Shown: positions 6,112 through 12,553 of the stretch, piece by piece
Numbering within the stretch: the first letter of the stretch is position 1
Layout: each line of letters starts with the position of its first letter
The notes under the pieces: generated by a model
Database searches by the model: none
Told to the model about the DNA's origin: nothing
The model's input: only the letters and a program-made list of their open reading frames with translations
NCBI GenBank assembly: GCA_049515555.1
Contig: JBEKTY010000193.1
Location: 1-13,769, forward strand
Source of the DNA: JBEKTY01 sp049515555
GTDB lineage: Bacteria > Planctomycetota > Planctomycetia > Pirellulales > Thermoguttaceae
Direction of reading: 5' to 3'
Length of the DNA stretch: 13,769 nt
Made by a program: the position numbers and the translations under genes

Positions 6112-7505
6112 ATGACCATCAAGGGCTTCCTTCCCGCCGCGACTTTGTGAAGCGGGCCGCGGTGGCGGGCGCCGCCGCTTGCGCGCCGTGCATCGTGCCC
6201 TCGGCGGTTCTTTCGGCCACGGCGCCCAGCAAGCGAATCAACGTCGCGGTAATCGGCAACGGAAATCAAAGCACGCTGGACATCCCCGGGTTCCTTGCCC
6301 AGGACGACGTCCGCGTCGTGGCCGTTTGCGACGTGAACCGGGCCAGCTACGGCTACAAGACACCGGACCAGTTCCTCGGCCGCAAGCCGGCCCAGGAGAA
6401 GGTCGATGCCTTCTACGCCAAGCAGGCCGTTTCCGGCCGCTACCAGGGCTGTAGCGCCTACGGCGACTTCCGTGAAGTGTTGGCCCGCGCGGACGTCGAC
6501 GCCGTGGCGGTCATCGTCCCCGACCACTGGCATGCCCTGATAACGGTGATGGCCGCCCGGGCCGGCAAGGACATCTACTGCGAGAAACCGCTGTCGCTCA
6601 CCATCCGCCAGGGCCAGGCGATGGTGAAGGCCGTCCGGGCGCAGGGCCGCATCCTTCAGACCGGCAGCCACTACCGCTCCAGCCCGGCCAATCGTTTCGC
6701 CTGCGAGCTGGTTCGCAACGGGCGAATCGGCCAGCTTAAGCGGGTCCGCGCAATGGTGGCCGAGAACAACGCCGTCGATCCGGGGCCGGGCTGGCAGCCC
6801 ATGCCCGTGCCCGACGGCTTCGATTACGAAATGTGGCTCGGCCCGGCCCCCAAGGCGCCGTACCATAAGGACCGCTGCTTCTACCGATTCCGCTTCAACC
6901 TGGACTATTCCGGCGGGCAAACGACCAATTTCGGGGCCCATTCGCTGGACATCGCCCAGTGGGGCCTGGGTACCGACCACAGCGGACCGATCGAGTTCGA
7001 GGACGCCGGTTCCGAGTGGCCGCCCCAGGGCGGGCTGTTCAACACGGCCCTCAAGGTGAGCTTCCGCGCACGCTATGCCAACGGGGTCGAGCTGCTCTGC
7101 GAGACGGGCAAACCCGGTTTCGGCACGCGATTCGAGGGCACCGAAGGCTGGATCGAATACGGCTACGGCGGAGTGAAGAGCAGCCCGGCCGCGATCGCCG
7201 CCTCGACAATCGCCCCCAACGAGATCCACCTGCCCGTCAGCCGCGCCGATCGCAAGGCGGAGGCCAGCCGCAACTTCATTCCCGACCACGTCCGGAATTT
7301 TATCGACAGCGTCAAGTCGCGGCGCGATCCGATCGAACCGGTCGAAGTCGGCCATCGCACGTCGTCGATTTGCCACCTCGGCAACGTCGCCATGCTGCTG
7401 AAGCGCAAATTGCAATGGGACCCCGTTAAAGAAGAAATCGTCGGCGACGACGAGGCCAACCGAATGCTCGACCGGCCGATGCGGGCGCCCTGGCGGCTGG
7501 CGTGA
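6108..7505 (+). CDS. Tat-exported Gfo/Idh/MocA family oxidoreductase
   Basis: These NAD(P)-dependent enzymes oxidise, reduce or isomerise sugars and related polyols. The 465-residue product has a twin-arginine signal (SRRDFVKRAAVAGAA, residues 9-23) and a Rossmann fold beginning INVAVIGNGNQS (44-55). It has CDVN after the second strand, the family's EKP motif (159-161, CEKPLSLT) and the C-terminal substrate region GGQTTNFGAHSLDIAQWGLG with His278. The Tat route implies export as a folded protein with its cofactor bound, as is common for planctomycete members. Start ATG 6108 overlaps the fucosidase stop (ATGA), implying translational coupling; the GTG at 6078 would place residues ahead of the Tat motif inside the previous gene. 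Context suggests action on a sugar released by the fucosidases, but the substrate is not determined by sequence. Confidence 0.92.
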   Translation: MNDHQGLPSRRDFVKRAAVAGAAACAPCIVPSAVLSATAPSKRINVAVIGNGNQSTLDIPGFLAQDDVRVVAVCDVNRASYGYKTPDQFLGRKPAQEKVDAFYAKQAVSGRYQGCSAYGDFREVLARADVDAVAVIVPDHWHALITVMAARAGKDIYCEKPLSLTIRQGQAMVKAVRAQGRILQTGSHYRSSPANRFACELVRNGRIGQLKRVRAMVAENNAVDPGPGWQPMPVPDGFDYEMWLGPAPKAPYHKDRCFYRFRFNLDYSGGQTTNFGAHSLDIAQWGLGTDHSGPIEFEDAGSEWPPQGGLFNTALKVSFRARYANGVELLCETGKPGFGTRFEGTEGWIEYGYGGVKSSPAAIAASTIAPNEIHLPVSRADRKAEASRNFIPDHVRNFIDSVKSRRDPIEPVEVGHRTSSICHLGNVAMLLKRKLQWDPVKEEIVGDDEANRMLDRPMRAPWRLA

Positions 7506-7511
7506 GATCCT

Positions 7512-7750
7512 CACAAGTGTAACGGCATCCAGCAACTCCTCATCCGCCGCAAGATCCCCATCGCCGGGGCGCACGTGGTCGTGGTGGGCCGCAGCGACAT
7601 CGTGGGCAAGCCCATGGCCATCATGCTCATGCAGCGCGGCGGCGGGGGCGACGCCACCGTTACCGTCTGCCATAGCCGCTGACCGTCACCATGCTCCTGC
7701 ACAACACGCTGGCCGCCGCGCGGCTGAGCTGCCCCAAGGGCGGGCGGTAA
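7512..7750 (+). pseudogene. folD: folD remnant with internal deletion and frame change
   Basis: FolD is the bifunctional methylene-tetrahydrofolate dehydrogenase/cyclohydrolase. Frame 7512-7682 reads NGIQQLLIRRKIPIAG, then HVVVVGRSDIVGKPMA, then DATVTVCHSR and a stop. These match the FolD NADP-binding segment (GIQxLL, VVxGRSxIVGKPxA, ATVTxCHS). A second frame at 7685-7750 reads VTMLLHNTLAAARL and ends in TAA, matching the FolD C-terminus (GPxTxAMLLxNT). The roughly 90-100 residues that normally lie between, including the PVPGGVGP motif, are missing, and the whole N-terminal half is absent. No start codon or ribosome binding site is present. It begins directly after the oxidoreductase stop. 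It is non-functional debris from a folD copy, probably a duplication or a former neighbour. Confidence 0.75.
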
Positions 7751-7931
7751 ACCGGCCACCTCCCGCTTCCTGGCGTTGCGGGCTAAAGACCGTTATTACA
7801 ATCCCGCCCTGGAGCATACGTCGTCGTGGGCCAACACGTACCTGGACCGCGACCACCACGCCCCGCCGCCCGCTGAGACCCCCGCGCCCGCCGCGGCATC
7901 GGCCGGCAAGCAGCCGGCGGGCAAGAGCTGA
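7728..7931 (+). pseudogene. Orphan coding-like C-terminal fragment
   Basis: This open frame, with no usable start, is flanked by TGA at 7725-7727 and ends with TGA at 7929-7931. It reads TSRFLALRAKDRYYNPALEH, then TSSWANTYLDRDHHA, then a Pro/Ala-rich tail ending AGKS. The first part looks like real protein rather than GC-driven noise (varied residues, Tyr/Trp/Asn), and the low-complexity tail resembles a natural C-terminus. I do not recognise the family. With the adjacent folD fragment it suggests this gap is a graveyard of partly deleted genes. It overlaps the end of the folD fragment in another frame. Confidence 0.3.
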
Positions 7932-7943
7932 GCAGCCGCGAGC

Positions 7944-7974
7944 GGGTGCCACTGCCGGCTCGTCCAGCAGTGCC
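7944..7974. repeat. GTGCCACTGC-GCAGTG hairpin repeat, degenerate copy
   Basis: cactgccgg pairs with ccagcagtg around ctcgt with one mismatch. It belongs to the same family as the hairpin at 11498-11532, in the opposite orientation. Confidence 0.55.
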
Positions 7975-8023
7975 GACAGCACGGTTGAGCAAGCCAACCG
8001 TGGCAGCCGATTCAGCGCGCGTC

Positions 8024-8108
8024 CAAAGTAGCAGGCACACTCCGTGTGCCGTCCGTAATGCCTTTTTCCGCTTCAGCGGACGGCACACGGAGTGTGCCTG
8101 CTACTTTG
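8024..8108. repeat. Perfect 32-bp inverted repeat
   Basis: Arm 8024-8055 (caaagtagcaggcacactcc then gtgtgccgtccg) is exactly complementary to arm 8077-8108; the loop is 21 nt (8056-8076). Its core ggcacactccgtgtgcc is itself palindromic and recurs at 12573-12590, 12606-12620 and 12778-12791, with a variant at 13643-13661. It lies 33 bp past the pntB stop. It has no T-tract on either strand, so it is a repeat hairpin rather than a classical intrinsic terminator, though it could protect or end pnt transcripts. Confidence 0.85.
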
Positions 8109-8141
8109 ACGCGAGTGCGTGAACGACTGGCTACTCCGCCC

Positions 8142-9524
8142 TTACGCTTTCAAGGCCTGCACGATGCTGCCGAGCATGGCCTTGGCGTCGCCGAAGAGCA
8201 TGAGCGTATTGTCGGCATAGAACAGCTCGTTCTCGATGCCGGCGAAGCCGGGGTTCATGCTGCGCTTGATGACGAACACGGTCTTGGCCCGGTCGGCGTC
8301 GATGATGGGCATGCCGTAGATGGGGCTCGACTTGTCGTGCCGCGCCGCCGGATTGACCACGTCGTTGGCGCCCACGATCAGGGCCACGTCGGCTTCCGGC
8401 ATGTCGGGATTGATGTTCTCCATCTCGATCAGGCGATCGTAGGGGATCTCGGCCTCGGCCAGGAGGACGTTCATGTGGCCGGGCATGCGGCCGGCCACGG
8501 GATGCACGGCGAACTTCACCTCCACGCCGCGCTTGGTCAGCTCGTCGAACAGCTCGCGCACCCGGTGCTGGGCCTGGGCCACGGCCATGCCGTAGCCCGG
8601 CACGATGACCACCCTGCGGGCGGCATCCATGATCTGTGCCGCCTCTTCGGCGGTGGCGCTCTTTACCGTCCGCTGCTCGACCGTCCCCGCCTTGGCTTGC
8701 ACCTGGCCGAAGGCCCCGAACAGGACGTTGGCGAAGGAGCGGTTCATGGCCCGGCACATGATGATCGAGAGGATCAGGCCCGACGAGCCGTCCAGGGCCC
8801 CGGCGGCGATCAGCAGCTTGTTGTTCAGCACGAAGCCCATGGCCACGGCCGACAGGCCGGCATAGGCGTTCAAGAGGGCGATCACCGTGGGCATGTCGGC
8901 GCCGCCGATGGGAATGATCAGCAGCACGCCGAAGGCCAGCGACAGCAGGATAATGAGGGGGAAGAGCAGCCACTGCTGGGGCGCGAGCACCAGCCACACG
9001 CCGGCCACGACGGCCACGGCCAGCAGCGAGAGGTTGATCAGATTCTGATTCCGGAAGGTGATGGGCCGGGTGGGGATCCACTCTTGCAGCTTGCCGGCCG
9101 CCATCAGGCTGCCCGTAAAGGTGAGGAATCCGAGGATCACCTCGGCCACCAGGGCGCCGGTTCCGAAGCGGGTGATGTGCTCGGGGTGGCGGGTGAACCA
9201 CAGATAGTATTCGGCGGCCCCCACCAGCCCGGCGGCCAGGCCGCCGAAGGCGTGCGACAGCGCGGTCCGCTGCGGGACGGCCGTCAGCGGCACCCACGAC
9301 AGCGGCACGCCCACCACGACGCCCACGATGATCGCGCCGGTGATCCAGTGAAAATTGACGATTGTAGGGTTCAAGAGCGTGCCGCCGATGGCCGCCAGCA
9401 TGGCCACCACGCCGGAGACGATGCCCCGCCGGGCCGTGCGGGGATGGTTCATCCACTTCAGCGAGAAGATGAACAGGGCCGTCGAAAACAGATAGATCAG
9501 TTGCGTGCCGGTGTCCAGGTTCAT
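8142..9524 (-). CDS. pntB: NAD(P) transhydrogenase subunit beta
   Basis: It carries most of the membrane part and the NADP(H)-binding domain III of the proton-translocating transhydrogenase, which drives hydride transfer from NADH to NADP+ with the proton gradient. Length is 460 residues, as usual. About nine hydrophobic segments span residues 5-270. His91 (ALSHAFGG) matches the conserved channel histidine of domain II, and IGGADMPTV (206-214) holds the conserved Asp near the domain II-III junction. Domain III (about 290-460) shows VPGYGMAVAQAQH (308-320), HPVAGRMPGHMNVLLAEA, GANDVVNPAA and KRSMNPGFAGIENELF, all NADP-site signatures. The start ATG overlaps the pntAB stop (ATGA, 9521-9524), implying coupled translation. 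It is the last gene of the operon. A 647-codon frame on the opposite strand covers it but is a composition shadow. Confidence 0.96.
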   Translation of the reverse strand: MNLDTGTQLIYLFSTALFIFSLKWMNHPRTARRGIVSGVVAMLAAIGGTLLNPTIVNFHWITGAIIVGVVVGVPLSWVPLTAVPQRTALSHAFGGLAAGLVGAAEYYLWFTRHPEHITRFGTGALVAEVILGFLTFTGSLMAAGKLQEWIPTRPITFRNQNLINLSLLAVAVVAGVWLVLAPQQWLLFPLIILLSLAFGVLLIIPIGGADMPTVIALLNAYAGLSAVAMGFVLNNKLLIAAGALDGSSGLILSIIMCRAMNRSFANVLFGAFGQVQAKAGTVEQRTVKSATAEEAAQIMDAARRVVIVPGYGMAVAQAQHRVRELFDELTKRGVEVKFAVHPVAGRMPGHMNVLLAEAEIPYDRLIEMENINPDMPEADVALIVGANDVVNPAARHDKSSPIYGMPIIDADRAKTVFVIKRSMNPGFAGIENELFYADNTLMLFGDAKAMLGSIVQALKA

Positions 9525-9874
9525 AACTTGGCAGGCTCCCGCTTCTTGAACATCTTGAGCATCCGGTCGGTAATCAGGAAGCCGCTGACGATGTTCGTCA
9601 TCGAGGCGGCCAGGGCCACGGCGCCGAGGATCGTGCTCAGCGTGGTCTCCTGCTTGCCGGCCAGGAGGATCGACCCCACCACGGCGATGGCCGAGATGGC
9701 GTTGGTCAGCGACATCAGGGGCGTGTGCAGCAGCCGCGACACGTTGCGGATCACCTCCAGCCCGATGAACGTGGCCAGCATCAACACGAACAAGAGGGTC
9801 AGGAACTCGGCCGGCGTCGCGGCGCCGCTTTCCGGCGCGGCGTCGGCCAGCAGGATCAGGGGGCCGGGCGACAT
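9521..9874 (-). CDS. pntAB: NAD(P) transhydrogenase subunit alpha-2 (membrane part)
   Basis: This 117-residue protein is the separate membrane piece of the alpha subunit, as in three-subunit enzymes of the Rhodospirillum rubrum type. It has three to four hydrophobic helices (about 23-42, 55-73 and 79-101) and the family motifs FIGLEVIRNVSRLLHTPLMS and LTNAISAIAVVGSILLAG, followed by a basic C-terminal tail (DRMLKMFKKREPAK). I chose the ATG at 9872-9874, with aaagga about 11 nt upstream. The longer frame back to 10117 only reads through the palindromic repeats (giving Leu/Ser/Arg-rich noise such as PLTLTLSRTGRG). It overlaps pntB by 4 bp but is separated from pntAA by a 267-bp repeat-filled gap, which is unusual in such an operon. 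Confidence 0.93.
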   Translation of the reverse strand: MSPGPLILLADAAPESGAATPAEFLTLLFVLMLATFIGLEVIRNVSRLLHTPLMSLTNAISAIAVVGSILLAGKQETTLSTILGAVALAASMTNIVSGFLITDRMLKMFKKREPAKL

Positions 9875-9939
9875 GGTTGGGCTTGTCCTTTCGAAGGAGT
9901 TAGAAGTCAGGACTGGACTTTTGCAAATTGCGGATGCCC

Positions 9940-9979
9940 GGTCCCCTCTCCCTGTTCGGGAGAGGGTTAGGGTGAGGGG
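9940..9979 (+). repeat. TCCCCTCTCCC-GGGAGAGGG repeat, copy 2
   Basis: Same unit and orientation as 4011-4047, with a gttc loop between the ccctctccct and gggagaggg arms; it ends in ttagggtgagggg. Confidence 0.85.
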
Positions 9980-10025
9980 AAATTGGTGAGAATACTGCTT
10001 TTCCATTCTCCGTGACCAACGCAGG

Positions 10026-10065
10026 TTCCCCTCACCCCGGCCCTCTCCCGGAGGGAGAGGGGGAC
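10026..10065 (-). repeat. TCCCCTCTCCC-GGGAGAGGG repeat, copy 3 (inverted)
   Basis: Reverse-complement copy: cccctcacccc, then ccctctcccggagggagagg and gggacc. It faces copy 2 and so forms the inner arms of the composite palindrome at 9899-10132. Confidence 0.85.
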
Positions 10066-10141
10066 CACTTGTGCCGTCCTCACCCCAATTTGCAAAAAGT
10101 CCACTTCTAACTTCCAACTCCTGACTTCTAACTTCTAACTT

Positions 10142-11299
10142 CTAACTCCTAGATTCTTCCAGCAACTGCTTGATTCGCGGATGGACCACCTCGCCCCCGC
10201 GGGCGATCAGCGTTTCGCGGACCACCTCGTCATCCAGATCGAGGCTCAGCGAACCGTTCTTCACCAAATACAGCAGGAAAGTGGTCATGTTCTTGGCATA
10301 CAACTGGCTGGCGTGGGCGGGGGTTTCGGCCGCCAGGTCTAGCGGGCCGATGATCGTTACGCCCGCTTGCAGCACCGTCTGGCCGGCGCGGGTCAGCTCG
10401 CAATTGCCGCCCCGCTCCGCGGCCAGATCGACGATCACCGAGCCGGGGGCCATCCGGGCGACCATCTCGGCCGTGACCAGAACGGGCGCCTTCTTGCCCG
10501 GCACGGCGGCGGTGGTAATCACCACGTCGCTTTCGGCCACGACGCGGGTCATCAGCTCCCGCTGCCGCCGGTAAAAAGCCTCGTCCATCTGCTGGGCGTA
10601 GCCGCCCGTGCCCTCGGCGGCCGCGCTGTCCAAGGGCATCTCGACGAACTTGGCCCCCAGGCTTTGCACCTGCTCCTTGACGGCCGGGCGGACGTCGTAG
10701 GCCGAGACGATCGCCCCCAGCCGCCGCGCGGTGGCAATCGCCTGCAGGCCGGCCACCCCCGCCCCCACTACCAACACCCGGGCGGCGTTGAGTGTGCCGG
10801 CGGCCGTGATCATCATCGGAAAGACCTTGGGCAGGGCCGTCGCCGCCAGCAGGACCGCCCGATAACCGGCGATCGTGGCCTGCGAGGAGAGCACGTCCAT
10901 GCTCTGCGCCCGCGTGATCCGCGGCAGCAATTCCAGGGCCAAGAGCGTGACCCCTTTGGCCGCCAGCTCGGCCGCGGCTTGGGGCGCCCCGAGCGGATCG
11001 CACATGCCGATGACCACCTGGCCCGCACGCAGCAGGGCCCCGTCGGCGCGGCCCGCCTCGGGATTGGCCCCCGCGGCGCGGACCACCAGCAGCACGTCGG
11101 CGGCAAAGGCCTCGCTCCGCGAGTCCACCACCCGCGCCCCCGCGGCCGCATACATTTGGTCGGCGAAACCGGCCGCCTGACCCGCCCCACGTTCGATCCG
11201 CACTTCCAACTGGGCCTTGACTAAGCCCGCCACGGAAGCGGGAACCAAAGCCACGCGTTTCTCGCCGGGATGGCTCTCCCTGGGAACTGCAACGATCAT
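10142..11299 (-). CDS. pntAA: NAD(P) transhydrogenase subunit alpha-1 (NAD-binding)
   Basis: This is the soluble domain I of the proton-translocating transhydrogenase, which binds NAD(H) and hands hydride to NADP on the beta subunit. The 385 residues contain the N-terminal VPRESHPGEKRVALVPASV (4-22), the RITRAQSMDVLSSQATIAGY signature (127-146), the Rossmann glycine motif VLVVGAGVAGLQA (175-187), the YDVRPAVKEQVQSLGAKF segment (201-218) near the domain interface, and TTAAVPGKKAPVLVT with the following IVDLAAERGGNCELT. No membrane segment is present: it is a split alpha subunit whose membrane helices are in pntAB. It is the first gene of the operon, 55 nt downstream of a near-consensus promoter. 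A cgagg about 13 nt before the ATG is a weak ribosome binding site. Its last codons (SRS and stop) run into the palindromic element. Confidence 0.95.
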   Translation of the reverse strand: MIVAVPRESHPGEKRVALVPASVAGLVKAQLEVRIERGAGQAAGFADQMYAAAGARVVDSRSEAFAADVLLVVRAAGANPEAGRADGALLRAGQVVIGMCDPLGAPQAAAELAAKGVTLLALELLPRITRAQSMDVLSSQATIAGYRAVLLAATALPKVFPMMITAAGTLNAARVLVVGAGVAGLQAIATARRLGAIVSAYDVRPAVKEQVQSLGAKFVEMPLDSAAAEGTGGYAQQMDEAFYRRQRELMTRVVAESDVVITTAAVPGKKAPVLVTAEMVARMAPGSVIVDLAAERGGNCELTRAGQTVLQAGVTIIGPLDLAAETPAHASQLYAKNMTTFLLYLVKNGSLSLDLDDEVVRETLIARGGEVVHPRIKQLLEESRS

Positions 11300-11353
11300 G
11301 GCGCTAGCAGACCTCGGTTGGCGGTAGGTGTAAGAATCCCCGTAAAACGCTTG

Positions 11354-11381
11354 ATTATAGTCGGCATGGACCGGCGGTCAA
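11354..11381 (-). promoter_or_regulatory. Near-consensus sigma70-type promoter of the pnt operon
   Basis: On the minus strand, TTGACC (11381-11376), a 16-bp spacer and TATAAT (11359-11354): 11 of 12 consensus bases. Transcription would begin near 11347, giving a leader of about 48 nt to the pntAA ATG. It is divergent from the promoter at 11471. Confidence 0.7.
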
Positions 11382-11470
11382 TCGCCCGCCAAAGATTTTC
11401 GGCTCCGCGGATCATGGCCATCCTGCCACCGTAATGGGGGCCGGCCGTGTGCCGCTGGCCGCCCGCGAGC

Positions 11471-11476
11471 TATAAT
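11471..11476 (+). promoter_or_regulatory. -10 element upstream of the beta-propeller gene
   Basis: Perfect TATAAT preceded by GC, as at 381-387; no good -35 was seen. The transcript would start near 11483 and carry the hairpin repeat at 11498-11532 in its roughly 78-nt leader. Confidence 0.42.
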
Positions 11477-11497
11477 CACCCCTGCACTGATTGAGGT

Positions 11498-11532
11498 GGG
11501 TGGCACTGCTGGACAAGCCAGCAGTGGCACCC
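11498..11532. repeat. GTGGCACTGCTGG hairpin repeat
   Basis: gggtggcactgctgg (11498-11512) pairs with ccagcagtggcaccc (11518-11532), 14 of 15 bases, around a 5-nt loop. It is the same family as 7944-7974. It lies in the predicted 5' leader, 14 nt before the ribosome binding site of the next gene. Confidence 0.8.
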
Positions 11533-11560
11533 GGCGTCTTCTGTTTAAGGAGTCGGACAC

Positions 11561-12553
11561 ATGAACGCGCTTGCCAGATTGCTGGTGCTTGCCGCCTTAG
11601 GGCCCGCCGCGTGCTGCGGCGCTGAGCAGTCGCCGCTGCGGGCCACCTGGGACATGCCGCCCCGGTGCGATCCGTTCGCCCCCCCGCGGATCAAGGACCT
11701 GAAGGAGGAACTGCGGCAAACGGGCTACCGGCTGGTGATTGCCATTCACCCGGCGCCCGCGGCGGAACACAAGGGCCCGCCGCCGCCCCGCGACCTGTAC
11801 CTCATCAACGCCGGCGGCACGGGCCTGAAGCAGCTTACCCGCACCCCCGACGTCGACGAGCGGGTGCCGCGCACCGCGCCCGACGGCAAGTCCTTCACCT
11901 ACAATTACGGCGACCAACTGGTCGACGTCAAGACCCTCCACACGCGACAACTTTACGGCGGCTATGTGTGGACTCCCGACAGCCGCCAGACCATCGAGTG
12001 CAGCAAGAACCAGATCATCTACCGCGACGTGGCGACGGGCAAGAAGACCAAGCTCGTCCGCATTCCGCGGACCGTGAGCATCGTCGACGTCACGGCCGAC
12101 GGGAATTGGTTCATCTTCGAGATCCGCAACTACTTGGGCCACCCCTATACGATCGACTTCCTCTCCGCGGCCGGCGGCGAGATCCGCAAGCTGCCCAATC
12201 ATCCCATCCACGACGGCGAGTGCCATCCGGCCTTCTCGCCCGACGGCCGGTGGATGTGCTGGAACTCGGGCCGCAGCCTGAGCGTGCGGAAGTTCGATCC
12301 CGCGTTGCCCGATGGCACCGACGGGAAGATCGTAACCCTGCCCGAGAAGCTGCTGGGCCAGGACCCCTGCGGGCGATGGTCGCACTGCGGGCGGTACATC
12401 GCCTACGTCAAGATCCCCCATGCCGGCAGTTGGACCGTGCATAGTCCGCTGTGCATCGTGCGGCTGGCCGACCAGGCCACAATTACCATCAGCCCGCCCG
12501 GCTGGCTCGGCCATCATTGGGATTACGACTGGCTCCCGCCGGAGGATGAATGA
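11561..12553 (+). CDS. Exported PD40/TolB-like beta-propeller protein
   Basis: WD40-like (PD40) propellers are scaffold or ligand-binding domains; no catalytic site can be named. The 330-residue product has a signal peptide (MNALARLLVLAALGPAACCG, cleavage near residue 21; Cys18 and Cys19 make a lipoprotein signal possible, but the Pro before AAC is poor for a lipobox). Propeller blades show the typical SPDG-type turns and strands: RDLYLINAGGTGLKQLT (77-93), TAPDGKSFTY, VWTPDSRQTI, VTADGNWFIF and HPAFSPDGRWMCW (222-234). The HPAFSPDGRW blade is the strongest match to TolB and oligogalacturonate-lyase-like propellers. ATG at 11561 with aaggag 8 nt upstream. Its stop is overlapped by the first possible start of the next gene (12550), so the two probably form one operon. 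Confidence 0.85.
   Translation: MNALARLLVLAALGPAACCGAEQSPLRATWDMPPRCDPFAPPRIKDLKEELRQTGYRLVIAIHPAPAAEHKGPPPPRDLYLINAGGTGLKQLTRTPDVDERVPRTAPDGKSFTYNYGDQLVDVKTLHTRQLYGGYVWTPDSRQTIECSKNQIIYRDVATGKKTKLVRIPRTVSIVDVTADGNWFIFEIRNYLGHPYTIDFLSAAGGEIRKLPNHPIHDGECHPAFSPDGRWMCWNSGRSLSVRKFDPALPDGTDGKIVTLPEKLLGQDPCGRWSHCGRYIAYVKIPHAGSWTVHSPLCIVRLADQATITISPPGWLGHHWDYDWLPPEDE
12541..12545 (+). promoter_or_regulatory. Shine-Dalgarno deciding the start of the FGE-fold gene
   Basis: ggagg lies 7 nt before the ATG at 12553, ideal spacing, and 4 nt before the alternative ATG at 12550 that overlaps the previous stop. It is the only conventional initiation signal for the downstream frame, although the signal peptide is encoded about 240 bp further on. 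Confidence 0.6.

Larger units (their letters stand above)
9899..10132. repeat. Composite 234-bp palindrome between pntAA and pntAB
   Basis: gttagaagtcagga (9899-9912) is perfectly complementary to 10119-10132. Next inward, ggacttttgcaaattg (9915-9930) pairs with 10086-10102 with one extra A. Further in, the TCCCCTCTCCC repeat occurs in opposite orientations at 9940-9979 and 10026-10065, each with its own hairpin, around a 45-bp centre. Right of the element are further cttctaa-type tandem units (10126-10145) reaching the pntAA stop codon. No ORF. It looks like a miniature palindromic insertion inside the operon. Confidence 0.8.

Noticed and set aside
5985..7673. 562-codon minus-strand open frame opposite the oxidoreductase
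   Set aside because: Antisense to a gene with Tat, Rossmann and EKP motifs; its translation has no recognisable family and is compositionally a shadow.
7686..7997. 103-codon minus-strand frame across the folD remnant
   Set aside because: Arg/Gly/Ala-rich, antisense to recognisable FolD fragments, no ribosome binding site.
8024..8108. Intrinsic terminator of the pnt operon
   Set aside because: The stem is strong but neither strand shows a T-run after it; recorded as a repeat with possible 3'-end role.
8046..9989. 647-codon plus-strand open frame opposite pntB and pntAB
   Set aside because: It is His/Gly/Asp-rich without domain signatures and lies exactly antisense to two clearly conserved transhydrogenase genes; a GC-rich third-position shadow.
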